Positions 49,171 through 57,802 are shown, numbered from the stretch's first letter. The stretch is DNA of 64,000 bases from JANRKF01 sp033763575 (GCA_033763575.1 JANRKF010000011.1:1-64000), one strand, 5' to 3'. Program-made: numbers and translations. Notes: a model not told the origin generated them from the sequence alone.

Positions 49171-49982
49171 CTTGATTTGTTGTACCAATGGCCGGTGCTG
49201 AAAAACCCGCCTTTGCGAAGGCGCCGTAGCCCCATCCGCAGTATCGCATCGCCGCGCAATACCAAGTCACGAAGCTTCTGCTCCGGCCTGCCGCGAAAGG
49301 CGGTGATGTGGAAGCGCTGCGCCGGATGCATCGGCGTTTCCGAGAAATAATAATTCGAAATGCAGTTGCGGGCGGCATCCACGCGCACTGGGCTCACCGA
49401 ATGCAGCGAAAGATGATGCGTCGCCATCACCACCAGCCGGTTGAAACGGCTTTCGATGGTGGTTTGCGGTTTCCGCATGCCGCCGGGCCAAAGCTCCAGA
49501 TGCCCGCCGAAATCAGGCTTCCAGCCCGGCGAAATATAATAAAGCAAATTGAGCGAGCGCCACAGCACCCTATTTTTATCGTGCGAATTATCAATATGGG
49601 GATTGAGGAAGCATTCATGCTTCATCGAAGAGATGCCGCCGGCATAGAGCTGCGGATCGGCATGAAGCGGCTTGTGGCCGGTGATATGTTCCATGGCCGA
49701 GACGATGCTTTTATCGTGGAATGCGAAGAGCGCTTCTTTGACCAGCGGCGCATGCGCGTCCATATCGGAGGAAATATATTTCCGCTCGCGCAGGGTATCC
49801 TTGAAAACCATGCCGGAGGCATCCGGGAAAGCTGCCGCAATGCCGCGTGCCAGATCGTCCGGGAGCAGATCGTCGATCACGATATAAGGAATCGGCCCGG
49901 AGGCGGCGTAGGCACTGGAAAGCGCATCACTCTCCCGCGCAATCCGCGCCGCGATGAGCGAAGCGATCTCAACGCGGTTCAT
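49161..49982 (-). CDS. 2-oxoglutarate/Fe(II)-dependent oxygenase-like protein
   Basis: 273 aa. Iron site H-x-D in FLNPHIDNSHDKNR and a distal His in THHLSLHSVSPV, with a nearby Arg, fit the prolyl-4-hydroxylase-type 2OG family; LNLLYYISPGWKPDFGGHLELW is the typical strand-turn. Probably hydroxylates a protein, or a small molecule. Overlaps obgE by 4 bp, so it is translated with it. Confidence 0.82.
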   Translation of the reverse strand: MNRVEIASLIAARIARESDALSSAYAASGPIPYIVIDDLLPDDLARGIAAAFPDASGMVFKDTLRERKYISSDMDAHAPLVKEALFAFHDKSIVSAMEHITGHKPLHADPQLYAGGISSMKHECFLNPHIDNSHDKNRVLWRSLNLLYYISPGWKPDFGGHLELWPGGMRKPQTTIESRFNRLVVMATHHLSLHSVSPVRVDAARNCISNYYFSETPMHPAQRFHITAFRGRPEQKLRDLVLRGDAILRMGLRRLRKGGFFSTGHWYNKSSQP

Positions 49983-50986
49983 GCGGCGCCCTTTTGGCGG
50001 GAGGCCTCCACCGCCTTCATCATTTCGCGCAGCACCGGCTTCACGCCATCGCCGGTTGCCGCGGAAATCGGCCAGATTTTCTTGCGGCTGGCCTTTTTAA
50101 GCAACTCGGTTTTTCCTGCGATTTCCTCTTCGCTCATCGCATCGCATTTATTGAGCGCGATGATTTCCTTGGTCTTGGCGAGTTCGGGCGAATAGGCCTT
50201 GAGTTCCTTGCGGATGGTTTTATAGGCGGTGACCACATCTTCCTGCGTGCCGTCGATCAGGTGCAGTAAAATACCGGCGCGTTCGACATGCCCTAAAAAG
50301 CGCGTGCCAAGCCCGATACCCTCGGATGCCCCCTCGATAAGTCCCGGAATATCCGCCAGCACGAATTCCTTCTGGTCGACATAGACCACGCCCAATTGCG
50401 GGGTGAGGGTGGTGAAAGGATAATCGGCGATTTTCGGTTTGGCGCGGGAAACGGCGGCGAGGAAGGTCGATTTCCCGGCATTGGGCATGCCGAGCAGGCC
50501 GGCGTCCGACATCAGCTTTAACCGCAGCCACAGCCAGCGCTCCTGGCCTTCCACCCCCGGCGTCGATTGGCGCGGCGCCTGGTTGGTCGAGGATTTGAAA
50601 CATTGGTTGCCGAGCCCGCCCTTGCCGCCTTCCGCCAGCACCACGCGCTGGCCGACATGGGTCAGATCGGCGACCACCGTCTCGCGGTCTTCATCGAGAA
50701 TTTGCGTGCCGACGGGAAGCTGGATGATAAGATCGTCCGACGAAAAGCCGGTGCAATTGCTGCCCATGCCATGCTGGCCTTTTTTGGCCTTGAAATGCTG
50801 CTGGTAACGGAAATCGATCAGCGTGTTGAGGCCGCCGATGCATTCAGCCACCACGTCGCCGCCGCGCCCGCCATTGCCGCCGTCCGGCCCGCCGTCGGGA
50901 ATAAATTTTTCGCGCCGGAACGAGACGCAGCCATTGCCGCCGTCGCCGCTACGAATATAGATTTTTGCTTCATCGAGAAATTTCAT
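49979..50986 (-). CDS. obgE: Obg/CgtA GTPase
   Basis: 335 aa. Glycine-rich Obg domain (KIYIRSGDGGNGCVSFRREKFIPDGGPDGGNGGRGG) then the G domain: GMPNAGKST, DIPGLIEGASEG, NKCD. Ribosome assembly and stress GTPase. The start at 50986 directly follows a heptamer repeat (50987-51014), and no ribosome binding site is seen. Confidence 0.95.
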   Translation of the reverse strand: MKFLDEAKIYIRSGDGGNGCVSFRREKFIPDGGPDGGNGGRGGDVVAECIGGLNTLIDFRYQQHFKAKKGQHGMGSNCTGFSSDDLIIQLPVGTQILDEDRETVVADLTHVGQRVVLAEGGKGGLGNQCFKSSTNQAPRQSTPGVEGQERWLWLRLKLMSDAGLLGMPNAGKSTFLAAVSRAKPKIADYPFTTLTPQLGVVYVDQKEFVLADIPGLIEGASEGIGLGTRFLGHVERAGILLHLIDGTQEDVVTAYKTIRKELKAYSPELAKTKEIIALNKCDAMSEEEIAGKTELLKKASRKKIWPISAATGDGVKPVLREMMKAVEASRQKGAA

Positions 50987-51057
50987 AGGTACTAGGTTCT
51001 AGGGGCTGGGTGCTAGTAAGCAAATTCTAGAACCTAGCCCCGAGTACCTAGAACCTA
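50987..51057. repeat. Inverted heptamer repeats between rpmA and obgE
   Basis: Left: AGGTACT, AGGTTCT, AGGGGCT, GGGTGCT. Right: CTAGAAC, CTAGCCC, CGAGTAC, CTAGAAC. The two sides are imperfect inverted repeats that could fold in the rpmA-obgE transcript. Confidence 0.8.
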
Positions 51058-51059
51058 AA

Positions 51060-51308
51060 TTAAGCAACAACCGAAACGGTCATTTTGCCGGTTTTTTCGC
51101 GGAACAGCACTTTGCCTTCAACCACGGCGAAGAGCGTGTGGTCGAGGCCCATATCCACGCCCGTGCCCGGATAGAACTTGGTGCCGCGCTGGCGAACGAT
51201 GATATTGCCGGGAATCACGGATTCACCGCCGAATTTTTTAACACCTAAACGGCGACCGTCTGAATCGCGACCGTTGCGGGATGAACCGCCTGCTTTTTTA
51301 TGTGCCAT
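51060..51308 (-). CDS. rpmA: 50S ribosomal protein L27
   Basis: 82 aa. MAHKKAGGSSRNGRDSDGRRLGVKKFGG is the standard L27 start. Follows rplU by 20 bp, in the conserved rplU-rpmA-obgE order. Confidence 0.97.
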   Translation of the reverse strand: MAHKKAGGSSRNGRDSDGRRLGVKKFGGESVIPGNIIVRQRGTKFYPGTGVDMGLDHTLFAVVEGKVLFREKTGKMTVSVVA

Positions 51309-51328
51309 GACCTGCTCCTCTTAGGATC

Positions 51329-51616
51329 TTATGCTTTAATATCAGTGATTTTGATTTCGGTCAGATACTGGCGATGACCTTTTTTGCGGCGGTAGTTGTG
51401 ACGGCGGCGTTTTTTGAAAATGATCACCTTGTCATCGCGGAATTGTTTTACGATTTCAGCGAGCACTTTCGCGCCGGCGCCGATTTTGCTGCCCACCATC
51501 AGCACATCGGACAGCTCAATTTTGTCGCCGACATTGCCTTCGAGTTTTTCGACCGCGACGACATCGCCGCTAGCCACTTTATATTGCTTTCCGCCTGTGC
51601 GTAACACTGCAAACAT
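51329..51616 (-). CDS. rplU: 50S ribosomal protein L21
   Basis: 95 aa. MFAVLRTGGKQYKVASGDVVAVEKL and IIFKKRRRHNYRRKKGHRQ are family signatures. First gene of the rplU-rpmA-obgE operon with a consensus promoter at 51672-51700. Confidence 0.97.
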   Translation of the reverse strand: MFAVLRTGGKQYKVASGDVVAVEKLEGNVGDKIELSDVLMVGSKIGAGAKVLAEIVKQFRDDKVIIFKKRRRHNYRRKKGHRQYLTEIKITDIKA

Positions 51617-51671
51617 AATAACCGCCTGATAAATAATATTTTATTCGCGCTTTAGGACGCGAGGGACGGGC

Positions 51672-51700
51672 AATATAGGAAGTTGATCCACAACTGTCAA
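51672..51700 (-). promoter_or_regulatory. Promoter of rplU operon
   Basis: On the - strand TTGACA (51700-51695), 17-bp spacer, TATATT (51677-51672); leader about 50 nt. Confidence 0.8.
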
Positions 51701-51719
51701 CAGCTTTATACAATTGCGG

Positions 51720-51748
51720 TTGCATTTTATGCAGTGACCGCCTATGCA
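51720..51748 (+). promoter_or_regulatory. Promoter of gltX
   Basis: TTGCAT (51720-51725), 17-bp spacer, TATGCA (51743-51748). Divergent from the rplU promoter. Confidence 0.55.
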
Positions 51749-51780
51749 TGGTTTTCTTGATATCTTTAAGGTTCTTATCC

Positions 51781-53085
51781 ATGAATCGTGTTCGCTTCGC
51801 CCCATCCCCCACCGGTTACCTGCATGTCGGTAATGTCCGCACGGCCTTGGTTAACTGGCTGTTTGTACGCAAGAATGGCGGCGAATTCATCCTGCGTATC
51901 GACGATACCGATGTTGAGCGCTCGCGCCCGGAATATGAGGCGGCAATCAGGGAGGATATGGCGTGGCTGGGCTTAAACTGGGATTCCACCTTTAACCAAT
52001 CCAGCCGTTTTGCGCGTTATGATGAAGCCATAGAACAACTTAAAAAGGCCGACCGGCTCTATCCTTGCTATGAAACGCCGGAAGAGCTGGAAATTCAGCG
52101 CAAGCAACTTGCCGCGCGTGGGCTCCCGCCGATTTACAACCGCGCTAGCCAAAAGGTGACGGACGAACAAAAAACCCGCAAGCCGCACTGGCGCTTTCAG
52201 CTTAATGATGGCGAGCTTTTGTGGCATGACCTGATTCGCGGTGAAACGCGCTTCAAAGCCACCCATATGAGCGACCCGGTGCTCATTCGTGAAGATGGTG
52301 TGCCTTTATATACGCTTGCTTCGGTGGTAGATGACGGAGATATGAATATCACCCACGTCATTCGCGGTGAAGACCATGTGAGTAACTCGGCGGTGCAGGT
52401 GCAGCTTTATGAAGCGCTGGGTTTTAAAGTTCCGCAATTCGCACATATGGCGCTGCTCAAAACCAAAGACGGCGAGCTTTCCAAGCGCCTTGGCGGCAAC
52501 GACATTCGCGGGATGCGTGAGGCAGGCATCATGCCGATGGCGATTAATTCGCTGCTCGGGCGCATCGGTACATCTGATTCGGTGGAAGCGTTTGATGATT
52601 TAAGCAGGCTCGTTGAAAGTTTTGATTTCAAGAAATTCGGTCGTGCACCCGCGAATTATGATGTGGCGGAACTGGAAAAACTGAACGAGAAATTATTGCA
52701 TAACCTGCCATTCTCAGCCGTTTCCGCGCAGCTCGGTTTTGCCGATGAAGAATTTTGGAATAGCATCCGCGCCAACATAAAAAATATTTCGGAAGCGAAA
52801 GAGTGGTGGAATATTGTGCATGGTGAAGTGGGTCATGGGTCATGGGCCATGAGTCATGAAGAAAAAGACTTTCTGGCCATTGCTGCGGCATTGTTACCAC
52901 CCGAGCCGTGGGACGAAACAACATGGGACGCCTGGCTTGCCGCCATCAAACCGACCACAGAGCGTAAGGGCAAGGAATTATTCATGCCGCTCAGAAAAGC
53001 GCTCACTGGGCTGGAGCATGGGCCTGAACTTAAGAAAATTTTGCCGCTGATTGGTGAAGAGAAGGCGAAGAAACGGCTTGCATAA
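51781..53085 (+). CDS. gltX: Glutamyl-tRNA synthetase
   Basis: 434 aa. Class I synthetase: FAPSPTGYLHVGNVRTAL (HIGH box as HVGN), FILRIDDTDVERSRPEY, and ELSKRLGGND (KMSKS-like). The ATG at 51781 gives the usual N-terminus. A heptamer repeat at 52825-52859 adds EVGHGSWAMSHE in the anticodon-binding part. Length is a little short for GltX but normal for the second alphaproteobacterial type. Confidence 0.94.
   Translation: MNRVRFAPSPTGYLHVGNVRTALVNWLFVRKNGGEFILRIDDTDVERSRPEYEAAIREDMAWLGLNWDSTFNQSSRFARYDEAIEQLKKADRLYPCYETPEELEIQRKQLAARGLPPIYNRASQKVTDEQKTRKPHWRFQLNDGELLWHDLIRGETRFKATHMSDPVLIREDGVPLYTLASVVDDGDMNITHVIRGEDHVSNSAVQVQLYEALGFKVPQFAHMALLKTKDGELSKRLGGNDIRGMREAGIMPMAINSLLGRIGTSDSVEAFDDLSRLVESFDFKKFGRAPANYDVAELEKLNEKLLHNLPFSAVSAQLGFADEEFWNSIRANIKNISEAKEWWNIVHGEVGHGSWAMSHEEKDFLAIAAALLPPEPWDETTWDAWLAAIKPTTERKGKELFMPLRKALTGLEHGPELKKILPLIGEEKAKKRLA
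52825..52859 (+). repeat. Heptamer repeat inside gltX
   Basis: GAAGTGG, GTCATGG, GTCATGG, GCCATGA, GTCATGA; encodes the linker EVGHGSWAMSHE in frame. Confidence 0.8.
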
Positions 53086-53091
53086 TTCGTT

Positions 53092-53169
53092 ATCCCCGCC
53101 TTGCGCGGGGATCTAAAACCCAGCCACCATCAGTGCAATTCGCCTGAGATCCCCGCGCAAGGCGGGGAT
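53092..53169. repeat. Pair of inverted ATCCCCGCC palindromes
   Basis: 21-bp copies at 53092-53112 and 53149-53169 are exact reverse complements of each other, separated by 36 bp, between the convergent gltX and ettA genes. May act as a two-sided transcript end. Confidence 0.8.
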
Positions 53170-53173
53170 GACG

Positions 53174-54832
53174 TTAGGCCCGCGTAATCGGCCGATATTT
53201 TACCTTTTGTGGCACGAGCGTATCGACACCTAAGCGGCGCTTCAAATCATTCTCGTAAGCCTCATAATTCCCCTCGAACCATTCCACATGGGAATCGCCC
53301 TCGAAGGCGAGGATATGGGTGGCGATGCGATCTAAGAACCAGCGGTCGTGCGAGATGATGACGGCGCAGCCGGAGAAATCCGACAGCGCATCTTCCAGTG
53401 CGCGGAGTGTCTCCACGTCAAGGTCGTTGGTTGGTTCATCGAGCAGCAATACGTTGGCTTCTTTGCGCAGCATTTTGGCGAGGTGTACGCGGTTGCGTTC
53501 ACCGCCCGACAGCACACCTACTTTCTTCTGCTGGTCGCTGCCTTTGAAATTGAAGCTGGAGCAATAGGCACGCGATTTCACCAGTTTCTTGCCGAGATAT
53601 ATTTCCTCATCGCCGCCGGAGATTTCTTCCCACACCGATTTTTTGTCATCCAGCGAATCGCGTGACTGATCGACATAACCCAGCACCACCGACTCACCGA
53701 CTTTGAACGTGCCGGAATCAGGCTTCTCATTGCCGGTAATCATCTTGAACAGGGTGGTTTTACCCGCGCCGTTCGGGCCAACGATACCGACGATGCCACC
53801 GGGAGGCAGGCTGAAAGTGAGATTATCGATGAGTAATTTATCGCCGAAGCCTTTAGAAATACCTTCCGCTTGAATGACGTTCTGACCCAGGCGCGGGGCA
53901 GGCGGAATAACGATTTGTGCGACACCCACTTGCGCTTTTTGCTCCTGCGCCACCATGGTTTCGTAGGCGGCGATACGCGCTTTGGATTTGGCTTGCCGTG
54001 CTTTCGCGCCCTGGCGAATCCATTCCAGCTCAGATGCCATGCGCTTGGCGCGCGCACCTTCTTCGGATTTTTCCTGCTCAAGGCGTTTTTGTTTTTGCGT
54101 CAGATATTCCGAGTAATTACCTTCATACGGAATGCCGGTGCCGCGATCGAGCTCTAAAATCCACCCCGTCACATTATCAAGGAAGTAGCGATCATGCGTG
54201 ACCATGACCACGGTGCCTTTATATTCTTTCAAATAATGCTCCAGCCATGCGACCGACTCCGCATCCAGATGGTTGGTCGGTTCATCGAGCAGCAGTAAAT
54301 CAGGCTTTTCCAGCAGCAATTTGCACAAAGCCACGCGGCGTTTTTCACCGCCGGAGATTTTGGTGACATCGGCATCCGCCGGCGGGCAGCGCAGCGCATC
54401 CATTGCAATTTCGATTTCGCGCTCCAGGTCCCAGCTATTGGTGGCATCAATTTGGTCTTGCAGCTTGGCGGCTTTTTCCGCATTTTCATCCGAATAATCG
54501 GCCATCAGCGCATTGTAATCATCCACCAGTTTTTTCCGGTCGGCCAGCGCCCCCATGATATTGCCCATCACATCGAGCTTGGGGTCGAGCTGCGGCTCCT
54601 GCGGCAAAAATCCCACGCGTGCGCCCTCCGCCGCCCAGGCTTCGCCGTTATATTCCTTGTCCAGTCCGGCCATGATCTTGAGCAGCGTCGATTTACCCGA
54701 GCCGTTCGGCCCCAATACGCCGATTTTCACCCCCGGCAAAAACGACAGGTAAATTCCCTCCAGCACCTTTTTTCCGCCCGGATAGGCTTTGGAGAGGTCT
54801 TTCATCACATAGACATATTGGTAGCTGGCCAT
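53174..54832 (-). CDS. ettA: Energy-dependent translational throttle ATPase EttA (ABC-F)
   Basis: About 552 aa, the family length. Two ABC domains: Walker A GPNGSGKST and GPNGAGKTT; signatures KISGGEKRRVALC and LSGGERNRVHLAK; Walker B LLLLDEPTNHLD and VLLLDEPTNDLD; between them the linker and arm. C-terminal HVEWFEGNYEAYENDLKRRLG. Start 54832 (M-A-S-Y-Q) matches the family. Acts at the ribosome E site. Confidence 0.94.
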   Translation of the reverse strand: MASYQYVYVMKDLSKAYPGGKKVLEGIYLSFLPGVKIGVLGPNGSGKSTLLKIMAGLDKEYNGEAWAAEGARVGFLPQEPQLDPKLDVMGNIMGALADRKKLVDDYNALMADYSDENAEKAAKLQDQIDATNSWDLEREIEIAMDALRCPPADADVTKISGGEKRRVALCKLLLEKPDLLLLDEPTNHLDAESVAWLEHYLKEYKGTVVMVTHDRYFLDNVTGWILELDRGTGIPYEGNYSEYLTQKQKRLEQEKSEEGARAKRMASELEWIRQGAKARQAKSKARIAAYETMVAQEQKAQVGVAQIVIPPAPRLGQNVIQAEGISKGFGDKLLIDNLTFSLPPGGIVGIVGPNGAGKTTLFKMITGNEKPDSGTFKVGESVVLGYVDQSRDSLDDKKSVWEEISGGDEEIYLGKKLVKSRAYCSSFNFKGSDQQKKVGVLSGGERNRVHLAKMLRKEANVLLLDEPTNDLDVETLRALEDALSDFSGCAVIISHDRWFLDRIATHILAFEGDSHVEWFEGNYEAYENDLKRRLGVDTLVPQKVKYRPITRA

Positions 54833-54901
54833 GATTTTCCATTTTTGAGTGGTTGTGATTAGCATGGATTTACGATATTAATACAAACGAGGCAAGCCCC
54901 T

Positions 54902-55171
54902 ATGAAAATTAAACATATTCTGAACGCGCACTGGTTAGTTGCATTATTGGTGATGGCGCTTTCGGCGCTGGTATTCGGTTTGAGCTCCCTCAATCTGTTT
55001 TATATGTTCGATGCCAACCTGGCGCTCATTTATGAACATGGTACCATGGCCCTGCGCGACGGCGCACTGATGCAACTGCTTTCACTGCTTTTTTATGGCT
55101 TTATCAGTGCCTGTTCCTACATTTTGCTCAAGGCCTGTGAAAAATTGCTGGTTGATCGGTTGCTGAAATAA
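54902..55171 (+). CDS. Small membrane protein
   Basis: 89 aa with two membrane helices (LVALLVMALSALVFGLSSLNLF and LMQLLSLLFYGFISACSYILL) and a short basic end. Not recognised. Confidence 0.6.
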   Translation: MKIKHILNAHWLVALLVMALSALVFGLSSLNLFYMFDANLALIYEHGTMALRDGALMQLLSLLFYGFISACSYILLKACEKLLVDRLLK

Positions 55172-55284
55172 TCCGCGAATCCACTGGGGGCGGACATCAT
55201 GTGGTCGATAGGGATGGAACAAGCCGGGACGTTAGTGGCGGGCGCGATTTGGAGCCGCCTTGTCTTTGGCGACGCCAAATATCG

Positions 55285-56469
55285 CTATTTTGCCCGTGAG
55301 AGCACCAGCCAGCCCCACAGGCTCGCCATCAGCGATCCCGCAATCACCCCGATCTTGACTTCTTCCTGCAATAGCTTGTCGGAAAAGGCCAGGATGCCGA
55401 TGAACAGGCTCATGGTAAATCCAATCCCCGCCACCACCGACACGCCATAAATATGCAGCCAGCGCGTGCCTTGTGGCAGGGCAGCCAAGCCCGTCTTGAC
55501 CAGCAGGAAGCTCGTGCCGAAAATACCCAGCTGTTTGCCGAGGAAAAGCCCCAGCGCTACGCCCATCGGCAGCGGTTCCAGCATGGCATCCACACTCAGG
55601 CCGGAAAGATCGACGCCTGAGGCGGTAAAAGCAAAAATCGGCAGAATGCAAAAAGCCACCCACGGATGCAGGAAATGCATGCAGGTGGAAAGCGGCGAAT
55701 GCGAGGCGTCGCGGGGATTGCGCAGCGGCAGGAACAGCCCGACCAGCACCCCGGCCAGCGTGGTGTGGATGCCGGCCTCATGCAGCCCGAACCATAGCGC
55801 CACTCCTACCAGGAGATAAGGCATTACTGCCATGATCCGCAAGCGGTTCATGGCCGCCAGCACCGCCACCACCAACAGTGAGGCGCCGAGCGGCTCCAGC
55901 GCAAGATTGCTATTGTAAAAAAAAGCGATGACAAGGATGGCGCCGAGATCGTCGAAAATGGCGATCGCCAGCAGGAAAATCTTAAGCGCCGGCGGCGCTG
56001 ATTTCCCGACCAGCGTCAGCACGCAGACGGCAAAGGCAATGTCGGTGGCGGAGGGAATTGCCCAGCCGTTCCAATGCTGCGGCACCTCCGCATTAATCAG
56101 CAGGAAAACTACCGCCGGGGCCGCCATGCCGCCGATTGCCGCCACCAGCGGCAGCAGGATTTGCTTTTTATCGGCGAGCACCCCTTCGATCATCTCGCGT
56201 TTGAGTTCCATGCCGATCAGCAGGAAGAAAAACACCATCAGCACGTCCTTGACGAAATGATCGAGCGGCCAGTTGAAGTCCATGCTGCCCAGCGAAAGTC
56301 CGACGGGCAGCGCGACGATATCATGATATAAATGCGCGACCGGGCTGTTGGCAGCAAGCAGTGCCAGCGCCGCGGAGAGCATCATGATCACGCCGCCGGT
56401 AGACTCGGCTTTGATGAATTTGACCAGATTTCTCGGCAACCGGACTTTGGCTATTTTCTGCAGGACCAT
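55285..56469 (-). CDS. nhaA: Na+/H+ antiporter NhaA
   Basis: 394 aa. Helix blocks MVFFFLLIGMELKREMIEG, IPSATDIAFAVCVLTLVG (with the ATD of the ion site), and FDDLGAILVIAFFY (Asp pair of the transport site). Na+ and pH homeostasis. Confidence 0.96.
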   Translation of the reverse strand: MVLQKIAKVRLPRNLVKFIKAESTGGVIMMLSAALALLAANSPVAHLYHDIVALPVGLSLGSMDFNWPLDHFVKDVLMVFFFLLIGMELKREMIEGVLADKKQILLPLVAAIGGMAAPAVVFLLINAEVPQHWNGWAIPSATDIAFAVCVLTLVGKSAPPALKIFLLAIAIFDDLGAILVIAFFYNSNLALEPLGASLLVVAVLAAMNRLRIMAVMPYLLVGVALWFGLHEAGIHTTLAGVLVGLFLPLRNPRDASHSPLSTCMHFLHPWVAFCILPIFAFTASGVDLSGLSVDAMLEPLPMGVALGLFLGKQLGIFGTSFLLVKTGLAALPQGTRWLHIYGVSVVAGIGFTMSLFIGILAFSDKLLQEEVKIGVIAGSLMASLWGWLVLSRAK

Positions 56470-56482
56470 GCATTCTATTTAC

Positions 56483-56512
56483 TAGACAGACGAGGCAAAG
56501 TGCCAGCATAAT
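56483..56512 (+). promoter_or_regulatory. Promoter of proB
   Basis: TAGACA (56483-56488), 18-bp spacer, CATAAT (56507-56512); ATG at 56520, leaving essentially no leader. Confidence 0.45.
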
Positions 56513-56519
56513 CAGCACC

Positions 56520-57626
56520 ATGCAAACCAATAATTTTCAACGCATCGTCATCAAGGTAGGGTCATCGCTGATTACCGGCGAGGACGGGGCTGTAAGAAAA
56601 ACCTGGCTGGCATCGCTTGCGGGTGAGATCGCCGCTCTCAAACAGCAAAACAAAGAAGTGGTGATCGTAACGAGTGGCGCGGTTGCGCTTGGGCGGCGTG
56701 TGCTGGGTTACGGCATGCGGAAATTATTGCTGGAGGAAAAACAGGCGGCGGCCGCTTGCGGCCAGGCGCCGCTGCTTGCCGCATGGAACGAGGCGCTGGG
56801 GAGTAGCGCATCACCTGCGCTGGTGTTGCTCACCGCTGATGATTCCACAGACCGCAGGCGCTATCTCAATGCCCGCAACACGCTGGATACATTGCTGGAA
56901 AACGATCGCGTCATTCCAGTCATCAACGAGAACGATACGGTGGCGACCGCCGAAATCCGCTTCGGCGATAATGACCGCCTGAGCGCCCGTGTCGCGCAGA
57001 TGATCGGGGCGGATTTATTGATCTTGCTTTCCGACATTGATGGGCTTTATTCCGCCGATCCGCGTAAGGATAAGAACGCGCAATTTATTGCCGAGGTGGC
57101 GAATATCACGCCGGAAATCGAGGCATTCGCGGGCGGTGCCGGATCGGATATCGGCTCCGGCGGCATGGTGACCAAAATAGCCGCGGCCAAAATTGCGGTG
57201 ACGGCGGGTTGCGATATGGTAATTACCCGCGGCGATATCGACCACCCACTGAAAACACTCATGGAAGGCGGGAAACACACCCGGTTCGTTGCCAAAGGCA
57301 GCCCGATGAGCGCGCGCAAGAAATGGATCGCGGGGGATATGCATCCCATCGGCAAGGTGGTGGTGGACGGTGGCGCGGCGGGCGCGCTTGCCGGCGGCAA
57401 GAGCCTGCTTCCTGCCGGGGTGGTGAGCATCGGCGGCGGTTTCGAGCGTGGCGATACGGTGACGATTGTGGATGTCGCAGGGCGTGTGCTTGGCAAAGGG
57501 TTAATCGCCTATGATGCGGAAGATGCACAAAAAATCATCGGCAAGCACTCGCGCGATTTTGAGTCCCTGCTCGGGTTTAAGGGGCGTGACGTGCTTATCC
57601 ACCGCGATGATATGGTGCTGGACTAA
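56520..57626 (+). CDS. proB: Glutamate 5-kinase
   Basis: 368 aa. First step of proline synthesis. FQRIVIKVGSSLI, VTSGAVALGRRVLG, VIPVINENDTVAT, FGDNDRLSARVAQMIGADLLILLSDIDGLYSADPR, GSGGMVTKIAAAKIA, then a PUA domain (VVDGGAAGALAGGKSLLPAGV). proA follows after element R11. Confidence 0.96.
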   Translation: MQTNNFQRIVIKVGSSLITGEDGAVRKTWLASLAGEIAALKQQNKEVVIVTSGAVALGRRVLGYGMRKLLLEEKQAAAACGQAPLLAAWNEALGSSASPALVLLTADDSTDRRRYLNARNTLDTLLENDRVIPVINENDTVATAEIRFGDNDRLSARVAQMIGADLLILLSDIDGLYSADPRKDKNAQFIAEVANITPEIEAFAGGAGSDIGSGGMVTKIAAAKIAVTAGCDMVITRGDIDHPLKTLMEGGKHTRFVAKGSPMSARKKWIAGDMHPIGKVVVDGGAAGALAGGKSLLPAGVVSIGGGFERGDTVTIVDVAGRVLGKGLIAYDAEDAQKIIGKHSRDFESLLGFKGRDVLIHRDDMVLD

Positions 57627-57632
57627 ACCCAC

Positions 57633-57735
57633 TATGCTGGCTGTTATCAGGCGGATGGCTGCACTTCCGCTGCGCGTGTACTTTATGTACACTTGCGCTG
57701 CGGTTCTCGCCATCAACCTGCTTCCAGCACAGCCT
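57633..57735 (+). repeat. Palindromic element R11
   Basis: TGCTGG (57635-57640) pairs with CCAGCA (57724-57729). Variable stem CAGGCGGATGGC/GCCATCAACCTG. Hairpin TGTAC (57677-57681), 5-nt loop, GTACA (57687-57691), then GCGCTGCGGTTCTCG. Between proB and proA. Confidence 0.88.
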
Positions 57736-57765
57736 AACGGCTTTCAAAATTATCTCTAAGAGCGG

Positions 57766-57794
57766 TTGTGTCGTCTGCGAAGACGTATTATCAT
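57766..57794 (+). promoter_or_regulatory. Promoter of proA
   Basis: TTGTGT (57766-57771), 17-bp spacer, TATCAT (57789-57794); ATG at 57803, so a leaderless or near-leaderless mRNA. Confidence 0.5.
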
Positions 57795-57802
57795 CATAAT
57801 CC

